Assembly (NCBI GenBank): GCA_037968895.1
Contig: JBBKWJ010000166.1
Span: 1-25,468, forward strand
Source of the DNA: JBBKWJ01 sp037968895
Lineage (GTDB): Bacteria > Actinomycetota > Acidimicrobiia > Acidimicrobiales > SZUA-35
Direction: 5' to 3'
DNA length: 25,468 nt
Each line of letters opens with the position of its first letter. The first letter of the stretch is position 1. The translations under genes were made by a program, and so were the position numbers. The notes beneath the pieces are model-generated. The model saw nothing but the letters and a program-made list of their open reading frames with translations. It had not been told where the DNA came from and searched no databases. Below, piece after piece: positions 1 to 7,644 of this stretch.

Positions 1-22
1 CCGCTAACCTGAAGTGACTCGT

Positions 23-166
23 CGGGTTCCCGGCGGGTGAGGTGGTGGTCGGGTCCTGTGCAATGGGCGCCCGTGAACCAGGTCAGGCCAGGAATGGAGC
101 AGCCTTCATCGGCATCGCTTGTGTGCCGCAGATCGCCTGGCCACTACCTCACTCGCCAGGAACCCG
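23..166 (+). ncRNA. ffs: Signal recognition particle RNA (4.5S/SRP RNA)
   Basis: The segment at 81-104 reads GGTCAGGCCA-GGAA-TGGAGCAGCC. This is the conserved SRP RNA tip: a GGAA tetraloop closed by a short stem, with the asymmetric internal loop that binds Ffh. The stretch GTGTGCCG at 121-128 also matches the usual 3' side. Bases 23-50 pair with 139-166 over about 28 positions, with only G-U pairs and one mismatch, giving the long closing helix. The RNA would join Ffh to form the particle that targets nascent membrane and secreted proteins. The strand is fixed by the tip sequence. The exact 5' and 3' ends are inferred from the helix and may be off by several bases. The nearby tadA and tRNA-Ser(CGA) fit the usual neighbourhood of this gene in actinobacteria. 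Confidence 0.88.
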
Positions 167-236
167 TTCGCAATTCCGTCGTCACGTTCCTCGTTTTGGT
201 CTGTGCCGGGGCCCGGAACTCGCCGGCTCTCAAAAC

Positions 237-267
237 GAACGCTTGGGGGTCTGACCCCAAGGCGTTC
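237..267. repeat. Imperfect palindrome around GGGGTCTGACCCC
   Basis: GAACGCTTGGGG (237-248) pairs with CCCCAAGGCGTTC (255-267) with one bulged G. It is flanked by a further short inverted pair, CGTTTTG (192-198) and CAAAACG (231-237). No T-run follows, so it is not a convincing intrinsic terminator, although it lies 70 nt after ffs. It may be a dispersed palindromic repeat or an RNA-processing hairpin. Apart from this and a small hairpin at 340-356 (GCGACG/CGTCGC), I see nothing else between ffs and the gene starting at 377. Confidence 0.55.
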
Positions 268-376
268 GCCTGGGGCCGGGCCTATTGAGCAGACGCGCCC
301 AAACGACTAGTTTTCGAAGACACGCGAGTTCGACAAAACGCGACGGCCTTCGTCGCCCAGTAGAAAGCCAACGCCG

Positions 377-1540
377 GTGAGTCCATCTCAATCACTCGAT
401 GCTGCAAGTGCGGGAGCGATCCTTATTGGAACGCGCAAAGGGGTGTTCTTCCTCGTTGCGAACGAAGACCGCAGCGACTGGACACTCGATGGTCCTCATT
501 TTCTAGGGCACGTTGCCCAGCACGTGGTGCTCGATTCACGCGACAACACACGGCTTGTCGTCGGGGCCCGCACTGGCCACCTTGGGCCAACCGTGTTTTG
601 GACTGATGACCTCGGCGGCAACTGGCATGAATCGTCGAAGCCGCCAGCCTTTCATGCAGGCGAAGAGCTCGCCCGAAGTGTCGACGCTGTCGTTTGGGTA
701 ACTCCCGGCCACCCTTCGCAACCGGGCGTTTGGTATGCCGGTGCCAGTCCGCAGGGCCTCTTTGTTTCGGAGGACGGGGGCGATACTTGGCTGCCTCATG
801 ACGGCTGGAACAACCACCCGATGTGGACGACGTGGTGTGAGTGGCCGGAGGCCCAAACTCCAGACGGCTCAATGCTCCACTCAATCAATGTCGACCCTCG
901 CGACCCCGACCACCTGATCATCGGGCTCTCGTCGGGCGGCGTGTTTGAGTCGGTTGACGCTGGCGCCAATTGGCACACGCTGAACCGTGACGTGGAGGCA
1001 GTGTTTCTACCGGAGCCCGATGCCGACTACGGCCACGACCCACATTGTGTACGGATGCATCCAGCCAACCCCGATCGCCTGTACCAGCAGAACCATTGTG
1101 GTATCTACCGGTTAGACCGAACCGGCGACATTGCGACTGACCGTTGGGAGCGAATTGGCAATGCGATGCCAACGGAGATTGGCGACATCGGCTTCCCGAT
1201 CGAACTGCATCCCCGCGATCCGGACACGGCGTGGGTCTTTCCGATGGACGGCACCGATGTCTGGCCCCGCACGAGCCCAGACGGCCGGCCTGCGGTCTAC
1301 AAGACGAGCGACGCTGGCGCGAGTTGGCAGCGTCAAGACGTTGGCTTGCCCGCGAAAGGTTGGCCGACCGTGCTGCGACAGTCGATGACCGTCGACAGCC
1401 ATGATCAGATTGGGGTCTACTTCGGAACCACAAGCGGTGAAGTCTGGGCCAGCCTCGACGAGGGCGAAAATTGGCAATGCCTCGCGTCGCACTTGCCCGA
1501 GATCTATTCGGTCGAGTTTGGCCGCCCGGCTGCCTCGTGA
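377..1540 (+). CDS. BNR/Asp-box beta-propeller protein (sialidase-like fold)
   Basis: A 387-residue protein with five Asp-box motifs (S/T-x-D-x-G-x-x-W) at about residues 76-83, 131-138, 192-199, 310-317 and 359-366, the signature of a bladed propeller of the BNR/sialidase/VPS10 type. It has no signal peptide and no FRIP motif or obvious sialidase catalytic set, so a hydrolase role is not supported and the protein is probably cytoplasmic. The GTG start is the first in frame; no strong Shine-Dalgarno is visible. Its TGA stop overlaps the GTG start of the next gene, a MoaD/ThiS-like protein, which implies translational coupling and joint function. Databases usually label such proteins exo-alpha-sialidase or WD40/YVTN/BNR-like repeat protein. 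The true role is unknown. Confidence 0.85.
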   Translation: MSPSQSLDAASAGAILIGTRKGVFFLVANEDRSDWTLDGPHFLGHVAQHVVLDSRDNTRLVVGARTGHLGPTVFWTDDLGGNWHESSKPPAFHAGEELARSVDAVVWVTPGHPSQPGVWYAGASPQGLFVSEDGGDTWLPHDGWNNHPMWTTWCEWPEAQTPDGSMLHSINVDPRDPDHLIIGLSSGGVFESVDAGANWHTLNRDVEAVFLPEPDADYGHDPHCVRMHPANPDRLYQQNHCGIYRLDRTGDIATDRWERIGNAMPTEIGDIGFPIELHPRDPDTAWVFPMDGTDVWPRTSPDGRPAVYKTSDAGASWQRQDVGLPAKGWPTVLRQSMTVDSHDQIGVYFGTTSGEVWASLDEGENWQCLASHLPEIYSVEFGRPAAS

Positions 1541-1797
1541 ATGTTCGAATCCCGACGCCCCTTCGGTCGTACACCGACGGGGCATCAGTAGCCACGGCAA
1601 CCGGTCAGACAGTTTCTGAGGTGCTTCATGACCTTGATGACCAATTCCCCGGTATTCGATTCCGAGTTGTCAACGAGCAAGGTGTTCTCCGCAAACACAT
1701 GCGGATATTCATCAACAAGACGGACACCCGTGACCTCGACTGTGTCGTGACCGATGCCGATGAAGTCACATTGATGCAGGCCTTATCGGGCGGATAG
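1537..1797 (+). CDS. MoaD/ThiS-family ubiquitin-like small protein
   Basis: An 86-residue protein starting MNVRIPTPLRSYTDG and ending in ALSGG. The size, the ubiquitin-like pattern of short strands and the terminal Gly-Gly match MoaD/ThiS sulfur carriers, whose C-terminus is adenylated and thiocarboxylated by an E1-like enzyme. I chose the GTG at 1537 because it overlaps the TGA of the upstream propeller gene (GTGA); an upstream in-frame ATG at 1471 would add residues translated from inside that gene. No E1-like or molybdopterin-synthesis gene is nearby, so the acceptor of the sulfur is unknown. Either a sulfur-carrier role or a protein-tagging role with the propeller is possible. Confidence 0.82.
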   Translation: MNVRIPTPLRSYTDGASVATATGQTVSEVLHDLDDQFPGIRFRVVNEQGVLRKHMRIFINKTDTRDLDCVVTDADEVTLMQALSGG

Positions 1798-1822
1798 TTC
1801 GTCGATAAGAAGTCGATGGTGA

Positions 1823-2200
1823 TCAGCGATGTTGGTCGAACATGATCTGGTTGCCGTCCGGGTCTTCAAGGACGCAATGGGCGGGTCCACTCTCGGTATC
1901 GACCTTCACAAGCAAGTCGATTCCGGCGTCTTCGAGGCGCTGCTGGATGGCTCGAACGTCAGTGAAGTCGGGCTCGGTCCAGAGCGGGGTGCGCGGCGTG
2001 CCACCTGGGTTGAAGGTCATTATGTTTTTCTCGAACATGTCCTGGAACAGTCCAACAACGGTGCTGCCGCTCGATAACACAATCCAATTCTGGTCGATGT
2101 CGCCCCCGACCTCAGTAAAGCCCAGCGCTTCGTAGAACGCCTTTGAACGATGGATATCGGCGACGGCGAGGCTGACGGAAAACGTCCCTAGTTCACTCAT
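1823..2200 (-). CDS. VOC (glyoxalase/bleomycin-resistance fold) family protein
   Basis: A 125-residue protein with the vicinal-oxygen-chelate fold pattern: an N-terminal SVSLAVADIHRSKAFYEALGF segment and a C-terminal VLEDPDGNQIMFDQHR end, the usual site of a metal-binding acidic or His residue. Family members include lyases, dioxygenases and antibiotic-binding proteins; the substrate cannot be told from sequence. The ATG start is supported by a TAGTCT box at 2207-2212 (minus strand) exactly 6 nt upstream, which predicts a leaderless transcript. It is convergent with the MoaD-like gene and divergent from the DUF1801 gene. Confidence 0.85.
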   Translation of the reverse strand: MSELGTFSVSLAVADIHRSKAFYEALGFTEVGGDIDQNWIVLSSGSTVVGLFQDMFEKNIMTFNPGGTPRTPLWTEPDFTDVRAIQQRLEDAGIDLLVKVDTESGPAHCVLEDPDGNQIMFDQHR

Positions 2201-2206
2201 GAAACG

Positions 2207-2212
2207 AGACTA
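2207..2212 (-). promoter_or_regulatory. -10 box of a leaderless promoter (VOC gene)
   Basis: TAGTCT on the minus strand, followed by CGTTTC and then the ATG at 2200. This spacing would place transcription initiation at the A of the start codon. No clear -35 box is seen. Confidence 0.55.
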
Positions 2213-2264
2213 GCTGGCTCGCTGATCACCTGCCGGGACGAGGACGCACTCGACGGGTTTGTGC

Positions 2265-2270
2265 TAGACC
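2265..2270 (+). promoter_or_regulatory. -10 box of a leaderless promoter (DUF1801 gene)
   Basis: TAGACC followed by CGCGAG and the ATG at 2277, the same TANNNN-N6-ATG geometry as the divergent VOC gene. No Shine-Dalgarno is present between the box and the start. Confidence 0.5.
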
Positions 2271-2276
2271 CGCGAG

Positions 2277-2726
2277 ATGGCAAGCAGCAGCGCAGCGACC
2301 CCAGAAGAGTATTTGGCCGAACTCCCTGATGACCGAAGGGAGGCAATCGCAGAGGTCCGAGAAGCCATTCTCGCCAACCTGCCTGACGGCATGGTCGAGG
2401 TGATGAACTTCGGAATGATCGCCTATGAGGTGCCGCTCGAAGTGTTCCCCGACACCAAGAACAAGAAGCCGCTGATGGTTGCGGCGCTTGCTTCGCAGAA
2501 GAACCACATGGCCGTGTACCTCACCTCGGTCTACGCCAACGAGGGCACCCAAAACTCGTTTAAGAACCGCTACATCGCCACCGGCAAGAAGCCAGATATG
2601 GGCAAATCGTGTGTGCGCTTCAAGAAGCTAGAGCAACTCCCGGTCGATCTGATCGGTGAAGTCATCGGCGAGGTCTCGCTTGAAGACTTCCTTGCCGACT
2701 ACCGTGCGGCGAATGGCCTCAGCTGA
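2277..2726 (+). CDS. DUF1801 family protein (YdhG/YjbR-like fold)
   Basis: A 149-residue protein. The N-terminal helix with EYLAELPDDRREAIAEVREAI, the central GMIAYEVPLEVFP and the late segment with KKPDMGKSCVRFKKLEQLP are typical of DUF1801 proteins. These are small alpha/beta proteins of unknown biochemical role, sometimes named iron-chaperone-like by fold. The 3' end overlaps the likely tadA start by 14 nt, so the two genes are probably cotranscribed. A leaderless start is inferred. Confidence 0.85.
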   Translation: MASSSAATPEEYLAELPDDRREAIAEVREAILANLPDGMVEVMNFGMIAYEVPLEVFPDTKNKKPLMVAALASQKNHMAVYLTSVYANEGTQNSFKNRYIATGKKPDMGKSCVRFKKLEQLPVDLIGEVIGEVSLEDFLADYRAANGLS

Positions 2727-3183
2727 CGTACCCCTCGATCTCGACCACTTGATGGGCTTGGCAATCGAAGAAGCCAAGCAGGCCTTGGCCCACGACGATG
2801 TTCCGGTTGGCGCGCTTGTCGTTCGCCGCGGTGAAGTCATTGCGTCGCGCCACAACGAGCGCGAGAAGACCGGCGACCCGACGGCCCACGCCGAGGTGCT
2901 TGCACTCCGTGATGCGGCTGCTGTTGTTGGCTCTTGGCGCCTCGACGACTGCACTCTTGTCGTCACGCTCGAACCGTGTGTGATGTGTGGGGGAGCGTTG
3001 CTTAACTCCCGACTCAGGGCCGCGGTCTACGGCGCCGCCGATCTGAAGGGCGGCGCCTGTCTCAGTCTCTACAACGTATGTGACGACCCGCGCCTGAATC
3101 ACAAGGTCGAGCTCACCGACGGGGTTCGAGCCGAAGAATGTGCGGCACTCTTAACCGAGTTTTTCGGCGAGCAACGCGACTAG
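2713..3183 (+). CDS. tadA: tRNA-specific adenosine deaminase TadA
   Basis: A 156-residue cytidine-deaminase-fold protein that converts A34 to inosine in the anticodon of tRNA-Arg(ACG). The zinc site is visible: His59-Ala-Glu61 (the catalytic Glu) and Pro88-Cys89-x-x-Cys92, with the TadA-typical hydrophobic core after it (GGALLNSRLRAAVYGAAD). The ATG at 2713 gives the normal family length; an in-frame ATG at 2656 would add 19 residues encoded inside the DUF1801 gene. It is convergent with the AlkD-like gene only 10 nt away. The closeness to tRNA-Ser(CGA) and ffs matches the neighbourhood in many actinobacteria. Confidence 0.93.
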   Translation: MASADVPLDLDHLMGLAIEEAKQALAHDDVPVGALVVRRGEVIASRHNEREKTGDPTAHAEVLALRDAAAVVGSWRLDDCTLVVTLEPCVMCGGALLNSRLRAAVYGAADLKGGACLSLYNVCDDPRLNHKVELTDGVRAEECAALLTEFFGEQRD

Positions 3184-3193
3184 GGCTCGCGAG

Positions 3194-3868
3194 TTACAGG
3201 TGTTTCAGGGCTTCGCGTTTGCTAAGGCCGGAGAGATCGGGGTTCTGGTCGACGTAGGCCATGACTGCGTCAGCGTCGGTCCGGGCGTATTGACGGAGCG
3301 CCCACCCGATCGCCTTGCGGATAAAGAACTCATTGTCGCCTTTGCGGATCGAGCAGTAGGAAAATAGCCGGACGGCATCGGTGTCTTCCTTGTACATGAG
3401 CTGGTGGAGGATCGCGGTTCTGGCGAGCCAGAAATTGTCGCTGTCGATCCAGTCGTCCATGATGTCGACGAGCTCGGGGTATGCCTTGACCAGGCCACCG
3501 ACCGTGTGAACAGCGAGCGCATCGATGGTGTCCCACCACGCCTTGTTGGTGAGGAGGTGTTCGACGTCGTCAAAGACTTCGATCGGGAGTCGCTTGGTGA
3601 TGGCCCGCAATAGGTCGGTTGCCACGTACTGAAACTCACGCTCTGGCTGGTCCCAACACCATCGGGCAAACTCGACCACCTCGAATGGGTCGGCCTTCCG
3701 AGCGATCGCGAGGGCCGGTTTCTGGGCCGCTCGGCGGGCTGGCGTCTTCACTCCCAAGTAGACGAAGTGGTGCTTCATGTACGCCGCCATCGGCTCGGCC
3801 GCGTCAGGATCGGCCGCTTCGGTCAGCAGTCTGCGTAGCTCGGGGCCGAGATCGAGGAGATCGCTCAT
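3194..3868 (-). CDS. DNA alkylation repair protein, AlkD-like HEAT-repeat glycosylase
   Basis: A 224-residue all-helical protein of the AlkC/AlkD superfamily, which removes N3- and N7-alkylated purines from DNA using HEAT-like repeats. Family landmarks are visible: the N-terminal AAYMKHHFVYLGVKTPARR, the KAWWDTIDALA segment carrying the catalytic-region Asp, the LARTAILHQL segment carrying the Arg, and FIRKAIGWALRQYA near the C-terminus with its Trp. The ATG at 3866-3868 is chosen because a GGAGG lies 7 nt upstream on the minus strand. A longer in-frame GTG start at 3931 would add 21 residues of low similarity. It is transcribed away from the tRNA gene. Confidence 0.88.
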   Translation of the reverse strand: MSDLLDLGPELRRLLTEAADPDAAEPMAAYMKHHFVYLGVKTPARRAAQKPALAIARKADPFEVVEFARWCWDQPEREFQYVATDLLRAITKRLPIEVFDDVEHLLTNKAWWDTIDALAVHTVGGLVKAYPELVDIMDDWIDSDNFWLARTAILHQLMYKEDTDAVRLFSYCSIRKGDNEFFIRKAIGWALRQYARTDADAVMAYVDQNPDLSGLSKREALKHL

Positions 3869-3934
3869 AGAACCTCCGTGATAGCAGATGGAGCAGCCTC
3901 GCCCACCCGGGTCGTGAGTTGTTCCAAGCACCGC

Positions 3935-3940
3935 TAGTCT
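3935..3940 (+). promoter_or_regulatory. -10 box of the tRNA-Ser promoter
   Basis: TAGTCT lies 7 nt before the mature tRNA 5' end, with no intervening leader of note. No good -35 box is visible. Confidence 0.45.
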
Positions 3941-3947
3941 CGACCCC

Positions 3948-4037
3948 GGAAGGTTGCCAGAGCGGACGAATGGGTCGGTCTCGAAAACCGTTGAGGCTTC
4001 ACGGTCTCCGAGGGTTCAAATCCCTCACCTTCCGCCA
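3948..4037 (+). tRNA. tRNA-Ser (anticodon CGA)
   Basis: The acceptor strands GGAAGGT (3948-3954) and ACCTTCC (4027-4033) pair fully, followed by discriminator G and an encoded CCA (4035-4037). The T-arm is GAGGG-TTCAAAT-CCCTC. The anticodon loop CTCGAAA (3980-3986) gives CGA at 3982-3984, reading UCG. A long variable arm, as expected for class II tRNA-Ser, lies between the anticodon stem and T-arm. The outermost anticodon-stem pair is T-T. The mature RNA is likely charged by SerRS. Confidence 0.95.
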
Positions 4038-4041
4038 AAAG

Positions 4042-4093
4042 AGTCCCGGTGTCTGATTGCTCGACCAATCCGACATCGGGACTTTCTTGTTTT
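4042..4093. terminator. Bidirectional intrinsic terminator after tRNA-Ser
   Basis: AGTCCCGGTGTC (4042-4053) pairs with GACATCGGGACT (4072-4083) with one G-U pair. An inner stem GATTG (4055-4059)/CAATC (4066-4070) extends it, and TTCTTGTTTT follows. On the minus strand the same hairpin is followed by CTCTTTT, so it can also end the GH13 transcript, whose stop is at 4105. Confidence 0.85.
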
Positions 4094-4104
4094 GACCAAC
4101 TTGG

Positions 4105-5907
4105 TCAGACGAGGCGCCAGATCGAGAAGTGCGCGCCGGTGTCTTCGAGGGTGATGTCGCCGTCGACCGCGTTGACCTGATCGGCGTTGAACACCGGTTC
4201 CAGGGAGTTGGCACCAAGCAGCGCCGCGTTGATGCGCAGCGGCGCCACGTGTGATCGAGCAGCGCGAATGAGGAGTCGTTCGGTTCTCGTCTCACGCAGG
4301 AAGACCACGGCGTCTGGCTCGACGTGCAACCACCGGAAGCCGCCAGACCGAAGGGCCGGTTCACGGTTACGGACGGCGATCATCTCGGAATACCAGGACA
4401 GGAAGCGCTTGTCCCACGTTGAGTTGTCCCACGGCATCGTGCGCCTGGCTTGCTCGGAGTCGTCGCCGGTCAGCCCGATTTCGTCGCCGTAGAGAAAGGT
4501 TGGCGTTCCTGGAATCGAGAGCAATAACCCAAAGCCCATCAGCGCGATGTCGTCGTTGCTTGCCATCGAGCGCCAGCGGGCTGTGTCGTGAGATCCGAGC
4601 AGCGTCATCGAGGCAGTTGTGACTTGCCACGGCATCGCCGACCGAACGGCATCCATTGACCGTGCCATCTCGATCCCGTTTCGTGGCGGCTGGCCTGGTC
4701 CTGGCATGAACGCACCGAGTGCGGTGAACTCGCCGAGCCACGACGCTATTGGTCGGGTCACTCCCGCGTAGTTCATCACGCCGTGCCAACCATCGCCGGG
4801 GCAGTCCCGACTGGCGTCAAAGAAGTGTTCGCCGACGAGCCAAAGTTCGGGATCGATCGCGTCCATCGTGGAACGGGTCGCCTTGGCCACCTGCTGATTA
4901 TGGTCAATCGGTCCGAGGCGGCCAGTCATATTGGCCACGTCGATGCGCCAGCCAGCCATATTGAACGGAGGCTGAAGGTACCGAGCGAGCACCGAGTCGG
5001 GGCCTTCGTAGTAGCGCCGACGCAATTCGGCACTGCGGTGGTCGAGCTTCGGCAAGCTGTCGATGCCGAGCCAGGCCTGATACCGATCGGGATGCTCATC
5101 GAAGTAGTAGAAGCCGGCCTCGGGCGAGTTGGCATCGGCTTGGGCCTTGGCGAACCACTCGTGACCATCGCCGGTGTGATTGAGCGTGAGGTCGGTCATT
5201 ACTTTGATGTTGCGGTCGGCGGCGATCTGCGAAAGTCGAGCAAGCGCTTCGTCGCCGCCGAGCAGCGGATCAACATGGTCGAAGGTCGACGCGTCGTAGC
5301 GATGGTTTGAGCGGGCCGGAAAGATCGGGTTGAGATAAATCCCGCCGATACCGAGCGAACTCAGATGGTCGAGATTGGCGATGACGCCATCAAGGTCGCC
5401 GCCGAACATCTGGGTCATCGCTGCGGGACCGGTCGCCACCGGGTCATCCCAGGGAACCCAGTTGGCCCAATCGTTGTCGGCCCGATGCTGGCCCGTGGTG
5501 GCGAAACGGTCAGGGAAGATCTGGTACCACACGCTCTCGGTTACCCAGTCGGGGGCATGGCCGGTGGTGACCAGTCGAAAGTCGCTGGCATCGGTCGGGT
5601 CGAAGTCGAGGAGGCCCTGACCGGTGAGCCAGCGGGGTCCGGCCTTCGTATCGAGGTGAAACCGGTAGTTGACTACGTCTTGGGTGCACGGCAGCTTGAA
5701 GTTGACTCGGTCGCCATCACGTTCGCCGACGACCCACTCCTGTTCGCCATCGCGGACCGTTCGAAGCCAGGTTGCTCCGACGTCGTTGCCCGCAAGATCG
5801 AGCGTCACGGTGACGGTGTCGTTCAGTGACGGAGTCGGTTCGTCGACGAACCGGGCAGAAGAGTCGTGGTGAGGAGAAGAGAACGACGAGGGTCTGATGA
5901 ACGTCAT
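4105..5907 (-). CDS. GH13 alpha-glucan hydrolase (cyclomaltodextrinase/neopullulanase type)
   Basis: A 600-residue alpha-amylase-family enzyme without a signal peptide, so probably cytoplasmic. All four GH13 regions are intact: DLTLNH (239-244), GWRIDVANM (319-327, nucleophile Asp323), GEHF with the acid/base Glu360, and GSHD (438-441, Asp441). MPWD (491-494) is typical of the GH13_20 group. Residues 25-110 form an N-terminal beta domain resembling CBM34, which in this group supports dimerisation and access of cyclodextrins and branched maltodextrins. Its ATG overlaps the stop of the upstream BTAD regulator (ATGA), so it is translationally coupled. The likely role is hydrolysis of imported or storage maltodextrins; exact specificity is inferred. 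Confidence 0.9.
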   Translation of the reverse strand: MTFIRPSSFSSPHHDSSARFVDEPTPSLNDTVTVTLDLAGNDVGATWLRTVRDGEQEWVVGERDGDRVNFKLPCTQDVVNYRFHLDTKAGPRWLTGQGLLDFDPTDASDFRLVTTGHAPDWVTESVWYQIFPDRFATTGQHRADNDWANWVPWDDPVATGPAAMTQMFGGDLDGVIANLDHLSSLGIGGIYLNPIFPARSNHRYDASTFDHVDPLLGGDEALARLSQIAADRNIKVMTDLTLNHTGDGHEWFAKAQADANSPEAGFYYFDEHPDRYQAWLGIDSLPKLDHRSAELRRRYYEGPDSVLARYLQPPFNMAGWRIDVANMTGRLGPIDHNQQVAKATRSTMDAIDPELWLVGEHFFDASRDCPGDGWHGVMNYAGVTRPIASWLGEFTALGAFMPGPGQPPRNGIEMARSMDAVRSAMPWQVTTASMTLLGSHDTARWRSMASNDDIALMGFGLLLSIPGTPTFLYGDEIGLTGDDSEQARRTMPWDNSTWDKRFLSWYSEMIAVRNREPALRSGGFRWLHVEPDAVVFLRETRTERLLIRAARSHVAPLRINAALLGANSLEPVFNADQVNAVDGDITLEDTGAHFSIWRLV

Positions 5908-7640
5908 TCTGCGACGGTAGCGGCGAGCCGATCAAGGCCGTACGCCCGTAGCGTCTGCAACATCGTGAAGGTTGTGTGTTTCCCCGCAGTTTCGGCGCTG
6001 AGAAGTGAGTGATCGACTAGAGCGCCAATGAGTTGGATTGCCGACGTCGGGAGGTCGGCCGCAAGCAGTTCCGCTTCCGCGAGCGTGAGTTCGCCACGAG
6101 CGGCGCTGATCCGCTGAAAGAGTATCTGCTGCTCCTCGTCGAGGGCCTGGTACGAGGAGTCGATCGCCGAGCGGAGCGTGCGATGTCGTGTGACGTTGCC
6201 TGAGCGTCGTGAATTTTGAAGCACGTCAAGCGGGCGTTGGTCTAGACGCTTCGCCAGCTCTTTTAGCGAAAGCAGTCTTGTCATACTGGCTGCCAATTCG
6301 ATGGCGAGTGGCAAGCGATCGAGTCCCGCACAGATATTCGCCACCAGTGGGAGATCATGTGGCGTGATGACGATACCTAGCGAGCGTGCCCTTTTTGTAA
6401 AGATCGCTTCTGCACTGCCATCGTCTCGTAGCGGCCGAACCCGGTAGGTCCACTCACCGGCGACACCAACTCGTTCCCGACTTGTTGCTAGCAACGTGAT
6501 TGCACCTGGTGAGTCGAGAAGAGCGCGGCAAACATCAGCAACTTCGTTGAGGACGTGCTCACAGTTGTCGAGGACGAGGAGGCACTCGCGGTTGGCAACG
6601 TGATTGGCGAGTTCGCTTAAGGTCGATGTGCATCGTTGCCCGAGACTGGACGCGACGATTGTGAGTACGGATGCAAAGTCCTCAGCGTCGGCGAGTTCTG
6701 CAACCGATGCGCCATTGGCGAAGCCAGCCGCCGCGTTGTTGGCGAACTCGTAGGCGAGGCGGGTCTTGCCAACACCCGCTACCCCGGTCAGCGTGAGCAT
6801 CGCGGTCTGGGCGAGTAGGGCGCCGATCTCGTTCAGTTCCGCTTCACGACCGATGAGCCAGTCTGACACAGCGACAGTTTCGGTCGACACCTGCCGGCGC
6901 AATAGCCGATAGCGGCCTGCGGTATGTGGTTCAGGCGCCTGACCAGTGACAATCGCCTTCTCCAGGAGTTGGGCGGCGATTGAAGGCTCCGCCCCCGTCG
7001 TCTCGGCGAGGTAGGCGCGATACCGATGGAAGGACCGAAGTGCCTCTGAGGAACGCCCATCGCGGTGAAGCGCTTCCATTAATAGGCGGTGTGGTCTATC
7101 CCGGAGCGGGTGCTCCTCGACGAACGGCTCAAGGTAGTCAATTGCGCGCGAAACCTCGCCAAGTTCAATCAGAAACTCAGCCCGGAGAATCTCACCTCGA
7201 ATACGCAGGCCGTCGAGGCGATGGGCCTCAAGGTGAGCCCAGCTTTCGTCTGCGAACTCGGCCAGGGACGGACCGTGCCAAAGGGCGAGCGCAGTACACA
7301 GATGTTCTAGGGCTCCCGCTGGAGAGTCCTCGTCTCTCGTATCGATAAGCCGCTCGGCCAGTGTTGCGTCACAGACGTCGGCAGGGACCATGTAGCCCGG
7401 AGCCGCGGTGACGAGCACATCGCCGCCCACTGATGCCCTTAGCCGACTGATTGCGGTGCGAAGTGCGCCGGGCGATAGATCTAAAAGATCGCAGAGTCGT
7501 TGGCTCGAAACCACCGAACCTCGGTGCACTGCGAGGAGAGCGAGTAGCCGTCGTTGGGGCGCGCTGTGGCTCAGTCGTTCTGACTGGCCCAAGGCCGATT
7601 CGATCTCGACCGGACCAAGAAGCCGCAGTCTCGGCAACAT
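5904..7640 (-). CDS. AfsR/SARP-like regulator: BTAD plus NB-ARC ATPase
   Basis: A 578-residue regulator. Residues 1-85 form an OmpR-like winged helix (start LPRLRLLGPVEIES), and 90-235 form the bacterial transcriptional activation domain of TPR-like helices (EEHPLRDRPHRLLMEALHRDGR). Residues 262-480 form an NB-ARC/STAND ATPase with Walker A GVAGVGKT (286-293), Walker B LLVLDN (354-359) and a GLPL-like DRLPLAIELA motif (441-450). The C-terminus has no tetratricopeptide or WD extension, so it is shorter than classic AfsR. Such proteins activate nearby genes on ligand or ATP signals. The overlap with the GH13 start suggests it controls, or is controlled with, maltodextrin use. Confidence 0.88.
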   Translation of the reverse strand: MLPRLRLLGPVEIESALGQSERLSHSAPQRRLLALLAVHRGSVVSSQRLCDLLDLSPGALRTAISRLRASVGGDVLVTAAPGYMVPADVCDATLAERLIDTRDEDSPAGALEHLCTALALWHGPSLAEFADESWAHLEAHRLDGLRIRGEILRAEFLIELGEVSRAIDYLEPFVEEHPLRDRPHRLLMEALHRDGRSSEALRSFHRYRAYLAETTGAEPSIAAQLLEKAIVTGQAPEPHTAGRYRLLRRQVSTETVAVSDWLIGREAELNEIGALLAQTAMLTLTGVAGVGKTRLAYEFANNAAAGFANGASVAELADAEDFASVLTIVASSLGQRCTSTLSELANHVANRECLLVLDNCEHVLNEVADVCRALLDSPGAITLLATSRERVGVAGEWTYRVRPLRDDGSAEAIFTKRARSLGIVITPHDLPLVANICAGLDRLPLAIELAASMTRLLSLKELAKRLDQRPLDVLQNSRRSGNVTRHRTLRSAIDSSYQALDEEQQILFQRISAARGELTLAEAELLAADLPTSAIQLIGALVDHSLLSAETAGKHTTFTMLQTLRAYGLDRLAATVAE

Positions 7641-7644
7641 GTCC

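Noticed and set aside
37..288. Open frames of 60-83 residues near the left edge
   Set aside because: They overlap the SRP RNA helix and the palindrome, have no family resemblance, and are explained by RNA structure in GC-rich DNA.
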